A model generated the notes under the pieces. That model saw only the letters and a program-made list of their open reading frames with translations. It had not been told where the DNA came from and ran no database searches. A DNA stretch of 64,000 nucleotides from Ehretia macrophylla. Lineage: Eukaryota > Streptophyta > Magnoliopsida > Boraginales > Ehretiaceae. Within the stretch, counting starts at the first letter, position 1; each line of letters begins with the position of its first letter. Shown piece by piece: positions 23,530 through 35,992 of the stretch. The position numbers were made by a program, and so were the translations under genes. The DNA lies in the NCBI GenBank assembly GCA_037974665.1, contig CM075767.1:24143498-24207497 (forward strand). Direction: 5' to 3'.

Positions 23530-24387
23530 ACATTGTAGATATATATAAATATATGTATATAGTGTTCTTTTATTATGATTTTAGATTTTTTTTTATACTA
23601 CCACGTTTTTTTGGATTTTATATGTATTATGTATATATGTCATGTATATGTATGTATAAATAATAGATTTATGTAAATATATATAGTTTTGGTAGTTTTT
23701 TTCATGATTTAAAGTTTTTTTTTTTAAAAAAAATTCATGTGTGTGTGTGTGTGTGTGTGTATAAGTGATAGATTTAAGTAAATATATGATTTTTTGTATT
23801 TTTATCATGAGTTTAGGGTTTTTTTTTTAAAAAAAATCAGATTTTTTTTTGTTTTTTTTTCATATTTGTTTATATATAAATATTGTATATGTAGATATAT
23901 TATAAGTTGATTATATATTATTTTAGATTTATTTATTTATTTTTTTGTCTTTTCATATATGTAAATATATTGGGTATATATATATACATATACATATATG
24001 TATATATAATTTTTTAAATTTTTTAAATTTTTATAGAACATTGGACATAATTCGAATTTAATATCTTTTTTATTTTAAATTATTTTTTTAAAAAAAATTT
24101 AAAAATGTGACGAAATGTGAGAGAGAAAGAACGGAAATGAAATGCATAGAAAGACGAACATTAGACAAAATGCGCAGGAGACGAAAATTAGACGAAATGT
24201 GAGGGAGACGAAAATGTGACGAGATATCTTTTCTTCTCCATTTAAGACGAAACGGAGACAAAATTCAAAATTGGAGACGATTCGATAGGCGACACCCAAG
24301 TTTTGTCTCCGTTCCGTTTCTTTTTTAGATTGGAGACGAAAAGGAGACAAAAATGTGTCATCTCTATTTCTGAAAGTTCTTGTAGTG
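22245..24387. mobile_element. CACTA-like DNA element, right end clear, left end uncertain
   Basis: The right terminus reads TTCTTGTAGTG at 24377-24387, the inverted form of CACTACAAGAA typical of CACTA elements. Sub-terminal GAGACGAAA/CGTCTCC words are dense at 22280-22480 and 24100-24350, as expected for transposase-binding arrays. No CACTACAAG start is visible near 22245 and no 3-bp duplication can be matched. No transposase frame. The interior is AT-rich, with (TA)n at 23478-23526 and (TG)n near 23738-23760. Confidence 0.55.
22921..23215. repeat. Tandem repeat with nested palindromes
   Basis: Three diverged units of roughly 120-140 bases, each with AGCCACTTGAACCA, a TTTCCCCCAAAA...TTTTGGGGGAAATT hairpin, and in the last two an AAGTGGCTGGAAATTCCAGC palindrome. 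Both strands carry open frames here because of the symmetry; these are not genes. Confidence 0.75.
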
Positions 24388-24399
24388 CTCTTTTTCTAC

Positions 24400-27300
24400 T
24401 ACCACCCCTTTTTTACCCTTGACTAATTTTACGAAAAATTCTTAAATGGACTCAGATCACGGCCTCACCCATGGCCTGAGTCCTTTATTTTTTACAAAGA
24501 GAACCATATAATTTTTAGATATTAATGTCTATCTTTCATCATAATCTCAACAAACACACACCAGATTTCCTCCATCATTTTCTTCATCAGCACCAACAAA
24601 TTAATCACATTTCTCCTACCACTTCCACTTCCATTATTTCTTTCTTCATTACAACCGACAAATCCACAACCATTTCCTCACCATTTTTGTGACACCCCGA
24701 CCTGTGCATATAATTATTTTATTAATGTGCATATATTTATATGTCTACTTTAATTATTTATATATATTTGTTTGCATAAAATATCATATTTTTGGATTAC
24801 GTGCATCTATTTCGTTTAACGTGCATTTATGTGCATGCACGTGCATTTAAGAGTTTTAAGTAACGTAGACATTATTTAAGTGTTATCAATTTGCAAATAG
24901 AAACTAAATTTGTTAGATTTCAACTAAATGTCAAACTAGTAAATATCAAATTAGTTAAAGGGGCAAGATAGACTTTTGAGTCTTTATAAAAAATCCTACC
25001 TAATTTTGACCTTAATTAAAACAAATAAACTACACAAAACACATACACACAACACGTTTCAGCACACACACACACAATTCAGCACACACACACGCATGGA
25101 GAGAAGGAAAAGAAGAAAACAAGGAAGAAGAAGAAGAAGACAGCTTTGTATGATCAATTTTCATGCCATTCTTCATGTCTAGGTGAGGGAATTCATATTA
25201 TTTGCATTTTATTTGGATTATTCAGCTATATGTATGCATGCTATGTTTTATGTAAGTGTTCAAAGATGTTGGAAATGTATGTTTAGCTAAAGTATTAGTA
25301 TGCTAAAGGTTGTAGGAACTCACTAGTGCTCATATAATGAACTCTTGCATGCTATCTTTAGTTGTAGAGTTGCTTTGTTAACTAAGTGTAATTGTGTAGT
25401 TTAGGTGTTTGTTAAATGTCCTAAATGAAGTGTAGGAATGTTATATAGGCTAAAGTAATGGTTATTGTTGCCTCAAACGCAAGAAATAACAAGAAGATGA
25501 TAAGCAAGCAAAATTTGGATTTGGAAACTGCACTGCCCCTAACTTCCGAAGTAGTTTTGGTATAGCAAACATGCTTAGAATTGAACGAAATTTATATGGA
25601 AGCTAGATTAGACAGTTTAGAACAAATGTTGATTTCAGACCTAAGGCAAATTCTAACGTTTTGACCCCGAGATTTAGCTATTTCCGAAATGTGTCTGAAA
25701 ATCGCTGGTGCAGGGGGCACTTCGCGCAGTTGTACGGAAAAGATCATAACTTGTGGAATTTAGATCGGAATTGAGTTCCGCTTGAGGCTAAAGTCATCTA
25801 CACTCAAAGAGCTACGTTTATGAATAAAAATCAGTCAGTTTGGAGGACTATAGCATAGGTAACTGAATAAATAAAGTTAAGCATCTGCAAGAAATTGAAA
25901 GATGTTTTAGCTAGTTGATGATTGACATTAATGATTGTGATTGCTAGATAGTAAAATTATGGATTCTCATTGTGTAGATGTGTATATTGGCGTTAAATGA
26001 TGGTTATAAGATATTCAATATGATTTATTAGGTGTTATGTTAACAATGTGGTATTTTGGTGTTGATTGTTAGTTAAATGAGAATTTTAGTGTTGTGGTTG
26101 TTGTTGTGTTAGGAGTGGGAGATAATAGATATTGCATGTTCAATGTTTGAAAGAATGCTTGTAAGAAGATTGTGGGAGCTCAAGAAGAAATTAGCTAGCA
26201 TGTATGTTCATAAATATACAAGATTGGAGTTTTAGTTAGCTCTCACTATATATATTGGAATTTCGAGTAAATGAACTAACTACACCATGTGTACGTGTAT
26301 GTGTGTTAAATTGAGGCTTCAATTAGGTGCTTTAGACGTTAGTGGAACTAGTCATAGGCTCATGTGGGATTGAATTGCTCGGAAATGTGCTAAAATGCAA
26401 ATTTAGTAATCTTTAAAAAGAAGACTTTTTTCCATTATGCAATCCGGGCAAGTTTTGGCTATGGTTTGGATATCCTTGGGGGTAAGGAAGCACTTTTGGT
26501 GCTTTCGTTAAGCGAAATTGGGGCTCGGTTAGTATAGTTATAGTTAAAACCCGCTCGGGGTCTTCCCGAGTTTTTGCTTCTAAAATGGGTTTTTATGATC
26601 TTAATAGGTGTCTCTTGGCTTGGTTGGGAATGTAGTATGGTTAGGTTGTGGGTTGGTAACGTTGAAATGCACTTAGGAGAAGAAAAGCTTGGTTAAGAAA
26701 GGGGAAAAATGTAGTAATTGGCTTCTTTGGCGTACCTAGAGCTTACTATTGTGTTGTCACATACTATTGTGTTTATCTAAAGCTAATTGAGCTATTTGAA
26801 TTGGATTTTGGGTGAAGTTGTGTTGGTTGCCTCTTTTTGGGATTATATAGTTATCTCGTGCATATGTTGGTTATAATGTGTTTATGTGAGGGCAGCCAGT
26901 TGAGTTGCCATACTCCTTTTCTTCTTCTTTTAATTATATTGGTAATATAGGAAATGTGTTAGCTTGATAAAAGTTAGTATTGACTTGTGAAATGTTTTCT
27001 TTAACTTGAGTTGTTGTGGGCGTTGAGATGGGATTATCTTATTTTTGAGTTGTTATCAAGTCAGTATTGAAATTGTTGATAGATAAGTTTCTCTACTTCT
27101 TGTCCAACTTGTGAAATATTGAACTATAAATTTTGTTAGAGCTTGTTATGCTAGTCTAGTTTATGAATTTTCTTAACTTGTATTTAGCTAATGAATCTAA
27201 TGAATTATGATAGTTTAATGGAGTTATTAACTAGCTAAAAGAGGAATGCTGCTAAGCTTCATTTAGGTACAAGTTATGGCCTTTGGAAGAGAATAATGCA

Positions 27301-29885
27301 TGTGTATTTCATAATCATGCAGTAGTAAGCTATAGTTAAACTTAACTTGCACTTAAATTCTAGTATACTAGTTGAATATATCTTTTCTTGAGTAGCAAAT
27401 AAGTTAGATTTAAGGTAGTATTCGATATCAAGGAGTTACAGGTGTCCATAGAAGAAGGTTACGTAGGAATTATGTAAAGGAGTATTTTAACATTTTTACT
27501 TGCTATACATAATGACCCTAATCCTCTAATCATTGTTGTGTAGTAAAGTGTTGTAAGGCTTTTAATTTATATTATTGATGGGTTTAGCGAATGCTTTCCC
27601 ATTGTGTTGTTAATAGGTTAAAAGATAAAAGTATTAATTGAGCCTAACCTCCATTTTGGCTATTAACTTCCAAATGAAATAACTCTAGCTTGAAGTTCAA
27701 GTTAATAATTTTAGAAGCATTAGTTAATCAGTTAACTTATCTTCTTGTTCTCTTTCCCTTTAATGCAATATAATATATTTTTGTGTTATAATAGTGCTTT
27801 ATGCGTTGGTTAAAAGTCATAGTTAAGGTTAACTTGCTATTGGCCTAATTCTTTTAATGTTATACTTATATGAACAACTAAGGTTTACACATCTGAACTA
27901 ATTCAAGGAGGCTGGAATGAATCTAATTATACTCTTGCACAATTAACCTAATCCAAGGTGAGGGAGTCTTCATCTTTTTTTTTGTACATCTTAACTTATT
28001 TTATTGGTTATAGATTATATGATTAGTAATTGAAATAGTTTATATGTACTATTTACTCGCTATCATGTGTTTTCTCATGTTAATTGAGTTTAATTGCGAG
28101 GGCGGCTTACTTTGTCGACCCTCTTATGTGTTATTTGATATCTTGAATGCTTGTGGACTTGTCTCGGGGTTGTGCAACCTTTTCGGACATGGTAGCGTCG
28201 AGAAACACGGGCGGCATTGGGCTTGCCGTGCTCCCTCGACTACCATGGTGCCTATTCCCTTCTCGTTGAGGCATACTCCACTACCCCAGAGGCGTAGTTC
28301 ACCTGTTGGGCATGGACCTACCTCAAGAGAAAGGGTCGTAGGATCGGGATACGTCCAGAGTATCCCAACTTGTTGGAGTAAGGGTTTGCTGGCACTTGCG
28401 TGAAGTTCGTGGCTCGTGGTTCGAGTTTGAAGACTTGAAATAGAACCGTATCCTTTTTAATGTGGTTAACTACTTGCTATTTAATCTTATTGTTTATGTT
28501 ATATATATGATTTCTTGTATCTGCATATCATAATGCACGCCCAGTATGTTGCATCACCTCCCTCATTGAGTAACTTGGTTACTCATTCCTCTTTTCAACA
28601 TATTTCAGGAAAAGCTGAAGATTGGATTGCCTTTTGTGTGACCTGCTTGCTCTATCCGTGTGTAAAACATGGAAGAATATGATCATGATATGCTTGTATT
28701 GTATTTGAGACTTTGTGCCCATGTATGTATTTATGTTATATCAAGGAATGTAATATTAAAGTTTTAATTTTGTTTGATGATTAGGTACTAGTGGTTTGTA
28801 ATAACTTCAATTGTTTACTCTTCTGTTTAGTTGACTTGCATGCTGATAGGGATGAAACAAATTGAAGTTGTGGATTATAGTCTTGTGGTTATATGTTTTA
28901 GTTTACAGGTTTCCAAATAGTCCTATAAATAGGGGAAACTTCGTCTGTTTTTCCTAAATTACGTGCCCAGGGTTTGGATTTGGGTTGAGTATAGTTTGGT
29001 TAATAGAAGTCCCAGTTCCGTGAAGGATCGGGCGTTACAATTTTCGCCACCATCTTCCACCACCACCATTTCTTCTCTCCTTACCCAACAAACTTACAGC
29101 CACCATTTCTTCTCTCTTTACTCAACAAACCCACCACATTCTTCCCACTTTACTCCAACACCACCACCTTGTCTTCCCTCTTTACTGTTCTATTTCACAT
29201 ATCAATCAATAGAGTTGGCCTAAACATGCTTAGTAACTGTTTCTCCAAGTTGTGCATCTTTGGGTTGAAAACATTCTTTTAATGATCGATTGTTTGCTGT
29301 TATAAATCCTTGCAAAGAAATTTCTTGGTCCGGCTACGCTTTTGAAAACAAAAGTTGAGGCAAATAGTGAGAAGCTTGTAGATTGGTTCAATTTTTCTTT
29401 TTTCTTTTTTTTTTTGGTCGTTAGTTGATTGAGTTTAAGGAATATCATTTCAACCGGGTTTCTTTAAACAAATTGCAGTTCAAGTCAGTAAACTTAAATT
29501 CATTTTTTTGGTCAACAAGTGAACTTCAATTCATAAACATGTACTTTTTCCAATTGTTTTTGTTTCAACGGAATTTTGAAGTAAAAAACACGCAAATTTT
29601 TTAATTTAAGAAAATTATGGTGGGTGGTGTTAGAGTAAAGCAGGAAGAAGGTGGTGGGTTTGTTGTAGTGAAGAGGAAGAAGATTGTGGGTAATTTGCTG
29701 GTGGTGATGAAGAAAATAGTGGAGGAAGTATGGTGTTAGAATTTGTTGAGACAATGAAAAAGGATGGACATTAATAATTAAAAATTATAGTTTCTCTTTA
29801 TAAAAAATAAAAGATTTAGACTATGGGTGGGATCATGGTTTGAATCCATCTAAGAATTTTCCCTAATTTAACTTTGTTTCGAACT
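24400..29885. mobile_element. Long inverted-repeat element, split by a solo LTR
   Basis: The left arm (about 24415-24687, continuing 29045-29200) and the reverse complement of the right arm (about 29560-29880) match over several hundred bases: AATTCTTAAATGGACTCA, TTTATTTTTTACAAAGAGA, CTCAACAAA and a TTCCTCCA...TTTTCTTCATCA block. With the solo LTR removed the element is about 1.1 kb, a foldback/MITE-like structure. Terminal bases and duplication are too decayed to fix; 29200-29480 is the loop. Confidence 0.6.
24688..29039 (+). mobile_element. 4.35-kb solo LTR of a Ty3/gypsy element
   Basis: Begins TGTGACACCCCGACC and ends GATCGGGCGTTACA, flanked by the perfect 5-bp duplication ATTTT (24683-24687 and 29040-29044). 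There is no internal domain, so it is a solo LTR left by LTR-LTR recombination. The middle (25410-26600) closely matches the solo LTR at 46187. The GC-rich block at 28080-28400 matches LTRs of gypsy C and the 51830 solo LTR. Short frames within it (such as 28044-28403) are LTR sequence, not genes. Confidence 0.92.
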
Positions 29886-30601
29886 AAATATGTTGGAACA
29901 TTGATGGTCACGCCATATTTTTATCATGCCGCCGAAGCAATCTAGTCGTTTTTGTAAATTCTGGATTTCACATGAGAGGTATAGTAATGCCAGAGAATAT
30001 TATTGTTTTTTCAGATTGAAAATTTGTGACTTCATAAATATCAGAGTTGTTTTAGGACCTGAACTTGATGTAATATAAAATCAAGAACTTCAACTTTAAA
30101 ACCATCTATGGAATGATATGAATTTATAAAAAAAAAATTGTTTTACACACCGTTAACTAACAGTATTAGTATTTTACTTACCTACCATTTTTCTTTATTT
30201 ATGTAGTATTTTTTTTTTCCTTTTCCAGACCTACGTAAAACAAAATTTAAACACCAAACAAAAATAATTTTCGAATATCTTGAATTAAACAACATACTTC
30301 TCAAAAAAAGAATTAAACAATAACATATTCGATTCTCGACTTTTTAACGCTAAAAGTAATATACCAACATATATACCTACAGATATAAACGCAAACCTAT
30401 GTATGCATTTTTTGTTTTTCAATTAGTTCTAGACAAGCATCTGAAAATGGGTACATGCCCATATAATTTAAAGTTATAGATGCGACATCGTATTAGCACC
30501 TCTTTCTATTCTTTAATAAGAGGAGATATGTGTAAAGGTTTTTTATTTATTTATTATAACTTCATTTAAGTTTTTTTTATTTCTGATGCTTAAAATGCAT
30601 A
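29886..30601. other. AT-rich host-like DNA, second copy of the duplicated segment
   Basis: The part at 29915-30030 matches 21490-21590. The remainder is AT-rich without a recognisable gene and ends at the ATA target duplication of the CACTA element. Confidence 0.5.
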
Positions 30602-31186
30602 CACTACAAGAAAACAACCTTGAGGGTACGAAAAATGGTGATGAAAAAATATTTCATAGCCATTTGCAAGGACTGGCGACGAAGGGACGACAAAACGAAA
30701 TATTTTGTCACTGTTTGATAGCTAAAATGCACGAAAATTATTTCTTTCAGAAAAAATTACAAATGGTCACCATTTGGTAGCTAAATGGCGACGAAATAGC
30801 GACAACAAAAGATAATTATTGATTAATTAGTTATTGGTCGTCATTTGGCAACCACATGGCCACCATTATCATTAATTTTTGTTCACAACTTAATTATAAA
30901 AAATAAATGAGAAAAAATAATTATAAAATAAAAAAAAAAGTATAAATGTGGTTTTCGTTTGGTCGCTACATAGCGATCAAATGACAACCAAAAGGGTAAA
31001 TATTTCTTTAAAAAAAATATAAAAAAAAACAAATTGACAAAAAACAAAAGTTAAATAAATAAAATAAATAATTGTCGCCCTTAGGTGGCAAAAGGGCGAC
31101 CCATATGCGACAAATATCATTTGATTTTTCAAAAAAAATTATAAGAAAACTAAAACAATTATAAAATAAATAAAATAAAAGAATTA

Positions 31187-32550
31187 ATTATATCAAACAA
31201 ATTCTATCTTTTACATGATAGTTCGTAGCCCCGTGGTAGCCATTAGCCACCAAATGACGACAAAAAGTAAAATTTTGGTTGTCAATGGCTACGAAGGGCG
31301 ACGAAGTATCCATCTTCATAGAAAGTTAGGTTGATTTAGAATATAAGAATTAATAATAACAAATACATTACAAGTTTGTATAAGATCTATTTTGTTTTGA
31401 TTGAAAATATATTATAAGGTTTACTTAATGGTATGAAGTTATACATATTTAAGATATAAGAGCATAAAAATGAATTAATGATTAATAATTATATATTTTA
31501 ATTAATAAAAGTAGGATTAATGAAATACAAAGTGAAAAACAATGAAGATTTTATCATTGTCATTAGTTTTTCGCATGTCAATCAAATTCTAATTTCGCAC
31601 TAACATCAATGAATTAGTGTAAATTAAAGAATTACTATAATAAAAGATAATATTAAGCTTAGAAGAGTTACTTAAAACAAAAGAATTGATTATATCAAAT
31701 AAATTCTATCTTTTGCATGATAGTTTGTAACCCCGTGGTGGCCATTGGCTACCAAATGGTGACAAAAAGTAAAATTTTGGTCACCTTTTGGTCGCCAATG
31801 GCTACGAAAGGGCTACGAAGTATCCATGTTCATAGAAAGTCAGGTTAATTTAGAACATAAAAATTAATAATAACAAATACATTATAGGTTTGTGCAATAT
31901 CTATTTTGTTTTAATTGAAAATATATTATAAGGTTTATTTAATTTTATGAAGTTGTACATATTTAAGATATAAGAGCATGAAAATGAATTAATGATTAAT
32001 AATTATATATTTTAATTAACAAAAGTAGGATTAATAAAATATAAAGTGAAAAACAATAAAAATTTTATCATTGTTATTAGTTTTTCGCATACCAATCAAA
32101 TTTTAATTTCGCACTAACATCAATGAATTAGTGTAAATTGATGAATGACTATAATAAAAGATAATATTTAGTTTAGAAGAGGTACTTAAAACAAAAGAAT
32201 TGATTATATCAAATAAAATCTATCTTTTGCATGATAGTTCGTAGTCCCATGGTGGTCATTAGCCACCAAATGGCGACAAAAAGTAAAATTTTGGTCACCC
32301 TTTGGTTGTCAATGGTTACGAAGGGGCTACGAAGTATCCGTGTTTATAGAAAGTTAGGTTGATTTAAAACATTATAATTAATAATAACAAATATATTATA
32401 AGTTTGTGAAAAATCTATTTTGTTTTGATTGAAAATATATTATAAGGTTTACTTAATGGTATAAAATTATACATATTTAAGATATAAGGGCATAAAAATA
32501 AATTAATGATTAATAATTCTATATTTTAATTAACAAAAGTAGGATTAAAA
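31187..32550. repeat. About 500-bp tandem repeats inside the CACTA element
   Basis: Three copies starting near 31187, 31688 and 32202, each opening with ATTATATCAAA(C/T)AAA and a CTATCTTTT(A/G)CATGATAG word, followed by GCCACCAAATG and GGCTACGAAGTATCC. The third copy stops where the captured gene segment begins. Confidence 0.85.
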
Positions 32551-32925
32551 TCGAAATTTACAGTATGAAAATCTGGATTGGATTTTGGTGTATATATGGG
32601 AGTGTAGCTAATACAGTTCATGATGGTTACTGCTAAGTTAACTCTGGACTTATTTTCTTTATAAAAAAGCGAAAATGGCAATGTTTTCATTTCTGAGCAA
32701 AATGAGTTCGAACATGCATATTCTATCTGTCAAGGCCTTGATACTTGTTCTCCTGTGCAAATTTGCCATCTTTTGGTTGAAACTGAATAAATTAACGTTT
32801 GATCATCTCAAGAGTATGATTAAGATCTGCATCTCTTAAGATGTATGACAATCCAAAGCATTTCAACTTTGCCCTTCTAGAAATGTGTTTGTTGAGATAT
32901 AAAAGATGTATTTTGTTGAGTGCAG

Positions 32926-33045
32926 GTTAAGGCTTTATCAGAAAAAGTAGGTGCCCCGCTTTTCCCAGATGACATTGTTTTGCGAGTCCCAGGATTAAAG
33001 GGTGGAAGACGTTGGAAGGAGGACCATGACCTGATGCTGCTCTGA
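32926..33045 (+). pseudogene. Captured exon resembling CHD3-type chromatin remodeller (PICKLE-like)
   Basis: An AG acceptor (TGCAG at 32921-32925) precedes a 39-codon frame with VGAPLFPDDIVLRVPG, GGRRWKEDHDLMLL and a TGA at 33043-33045. It continues in frame as AVLTK. The order acidic-LRVPG-WKEDHDLMLL-x-AVL recalls the region before the SANT/DUF1086 part of PICKLE-type ATP-dependent remodellers, where the stop would replace an Arg (CGA to TGA). The similarity is from memory of the family, so the parent gene is not certain. It sits inside a CACTA element with no promoter of its own, so I read it as a transduplicated fragment, not a gene. Confidence 0.5.
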
Positions 33046-33185
33046 GCAGTGTTGACAAAAATCAATGGAAGTTTGGATTTCAGTTGTTTCCCCTTCTACT
33101 TCTACTTTAGTTAGTTGACTTTATATTCAACCTGAAATGTTCATCTATTTTACTACCACCCTTGTGAATGCATTATGGATTACAG

Positions 33186-33269
33186 GAAATCAATGCGATA
33201 TTGGGAGAGAAGCTCTCAGCAGAAGATGAGGAAGAAATTCTGGCAGAATTTGATAATCTTGAAGCTTAG
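33186..33269 (+). pseudogene. Captured exon resembling VPS20 (ESCRT-III)
   Basis: The splice acceptor TACAG ends at 33185. The exon encodes AILGEKLSAEDEEEILAEF followed by DNLEA and a TAG at 33267-33269, directly before a GTATAT donor-like sequence. Plant VPS20/CHMP6, an ESCRT-III subunit that helps form multivesicular bodies, has nearly the same segment in its C-terminal half. The stop stands where that family has Gln. Only about 27 codons are present. It lies 140 bases after the PICKLE-like exon, so two unrelated host genes contribute to one CACTA interior. The sequence to about 33960 may be flanking intron and 3' untranslated sequence of the source gene, but I cannot assign it. Confidence 0.75.
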
Positions 33270-34889
33270 GTATATGTTTTGCATTTTAAGATTATACCTA
33301 TTTGGAGCTGAAGCTTTCCATGCTGTTTGAAACTTGTCATACCAAAATAGCTAATCTGGTAGGATGATTAAACTTTTTAAAGGAACAAAGCTCTCTTCCT
33401 ACGAAATTTAGTGGTGAAGTCAGTTTCTGTCTTCCTTTAGCTTTTCACTTAGAGTAAATTTTTTGCTCTATTACTCTATAACTATATGTACCATCAAAAA
33501 GATGAGCAATTTTCATTTACTCTTTTTGCTGAACATAGTAGCCTAGTCTTTATTGGTAAAATTTCCTACTAAATTTAGGTAGTCTATCCATTAATGTTTT
33601 AACATCTATTGATCTTAAGAATTCCATTCAATCAAATAAGTTAACAAAGAACTCTTTTCTTCAAAAAATATTTTATCAATTATTGCAGGCCTCCTAAGCT
33701 AATATTTGCATAACATACAAAAACTTTTCTATTTTTTCCTTTTAAATTCTTTACAAGTGGTAAAGCCAATTTCTATTGAACTTTTTATAGGACTTTTGGT
33801 TTATGGATCTTTTAGTTGATTTTAATTTACTTATTTGATGTTGTTGATTTTATTCTTTGCAGGAGTTGTGATAGTAAAGATGGTAACGAGGATTGTGTCA
33901 GATTCACTTGAAGATTGAGTTGTAAAAATTTTGGTTTATGTCATATTTCATTTTCGCTTTCAATACAAGATTAAGGAAAATAAAAGCTAGCACTAATTTC
34001 CTATTTATGTTAGATTACTTGTTCTAGATGCACATTAGTGAGTGTTATGTTATATGTAAGAATCGACAATGGTGTGCAGAAGAGCTTGAATTTGAATTTA
34101 AAAAGCATATTAAAATTTTCTTCAATATTTTACATTTTTTTTGTATATACTAATATTTGTACATTTAATTTTATTTTATTTTGTAAATATTAATTTTTAT
34201 ATTTTATATTTTAATTTTATAATTTTTTTTAATGAAAAACGAATTGGCGACGGATTTTGGCCGTCGCCCCATCCTGTTTTTCTTGTAGTGAAAAACGACG
34301 ACCAAATATTGGCTACCACATGGAGACGAAAATTAATTAATAAAAAAAATAATTAAAAAATTTGGCTACCTAGAGGTGACGATAAAATAGCTACCATACA
34401 ACCACCAAAATGTGGCTACAAACCTTGGTTACCAAATGATGACAAAGTTTAATAATTAATAAAAAAAATAAAAAATATTTGGCTACCTATTGACAACGTA
34501 ATTATGGCTATACACGGCCCAAACTGTGGCTACAAAAATTGGCTACCACATAGAGACGAAATTAAATAATAAATAAAAAATATTTAAAATAATTTGCTAC
34601 CTAATGGCCACAAAGATTGGCCACCATAGGGGCAACAATGCATAATTAATTGCTACAAAAATTAACGAATTATTTAATAAAATTGTTAATTATAAAAATT
34701 GACTAATAATTAATTTTTTAAAAAATTGCGACCAAGGGGCTACGAAATGTAAAAAAATTATACATTTTTTTTTTTTCGATTTGGCCACCAAAATGCGACC
34801 AAATGGCCTAATGGTGACGAGGGTTTTCTCGATGCTACGTTTTTCGTCGCCCTTTGGTCACGTCGCCCTAGACCAATTTTCTTGTAGTG

Positions 34890-35396
34890 ATAGTTAATAC
34901 ATATTTATTTATTTCAACTATATATGGAGTAAATTCAATGTCAAAACTGAAATTGTATAAGGATATGTATCAACAATAGAGACTCCCTTTATTATTTAGG
35001 CTCCTAAATAGAAAATATTTTACTAAAAGATAAAGAAGCTTTCAAATTTGTAATAATTCTTCTCTCAGTATGCCAATCCATGCATTGTTAAGATAATGGT
35101 TTATACCTTGTTTCTTCTATCTTGCTTGCAAATTGTTTGATAGCACCCTATGTTAATTACTTGCAAATTATTTGATAGCATTCTAAGAAAGTTATGAATT
35201 AGGGTCAATCAATCTGAAAGCGTGTAAGATAATGCGATGTTGCAATTGAAAATAAAAAAAGAAAATAAATATACAATTTGAAAGAAAAGAAAAATGCAAT
35301 GCAAGTAAAAATACTAACACCTTTAATTAAAGCTGTGTAAAATAACTCTTTCTAGGGATTCAAGTCTTTCCATAGATATTTTTAAAGTTGAGGTCG
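34890..35396. other. AT-rich intergenic sequence
   Basis: Nothing recognisable. It separates the CACTA and Mutator-type elements. Confidence 0.4.
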
Positions 35397-35405
35397 TTAA
35401 TTTTA

Positions 35406-35929
35406 GGGTAAATAGCACCGTAGCCCCTTATAGTTTACCTAAAGTGCACAAAACCCCCCTATAATTTTAAAAGTGCACCGGACCCCCTTATGATTTGGAA
35501 AAGTGACACACGTGCCCCCTCTGTCTGTTTTCCGTCAAATTTTATAACAGAAAATGTGAAATGACTTAAATACCCTCAATTCATTTTTTTCCTCTATTTT
35601 CTCCTTTTTCTTTACCAAAAAATTATATAATATATATACACACAAAACACCCAAAAAAAAAAAATATATATATATATATATATAACATATATATATCACA
35701 CCATATCTGAAAAAAAAAAAAAAAAAAAAAGAGAAATATATATATATATACACACACACCAAACCCAAAAAAAAAAAACAAATATGTATATATATAATAC
35801 ATATACACATACAAATATATACACATACATACTGGGGTGGGTTCCGCCAAGGGGGGTGGGGAGTGGGGTGGTTTCCACGGGACTGGGGGGTGGGTTCCGC
35901 CAAGGGGGGAGGGGTGGGGTTTGTGTGTT

Positions 35930-35992
<63 letters not shown>

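Larger units (their letters stand above)
30602..34889. mobile_element. CACTA element carrying host exon fragments
   Basis: Terminal inverted repeats CACTACAAGAAAA (30602) and TTTTCTTGTAGTG (ending 34889) with a matching 3-bp duplication ATA (30599-30601, 34890-34892). Sub-terminal regions are packed with GGCGACGAAA/GGCCACCA words in both orientations. No transposase is visible, so it is non-autonomous. It contains three tandem repeats of about 500 bases, then captured exon-like sequence from at least two host genes (32926-33269), then a right sub-terminal region with an internal copy of the terminus at 34281-34291. Confidence 0.92.

Noticed and set aside
24976..25182. Short frame after CACACA repeats
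   Set aside because: Basic, low-complexity product within the solo LTR; no homology recognised.
28044..28403. 119-codon frame in the 4.35-kb solo LTR
   Set aside because: The same block recurs in other gypsy LTRs with broken frames; it is a conserved LTR region, not a gene.
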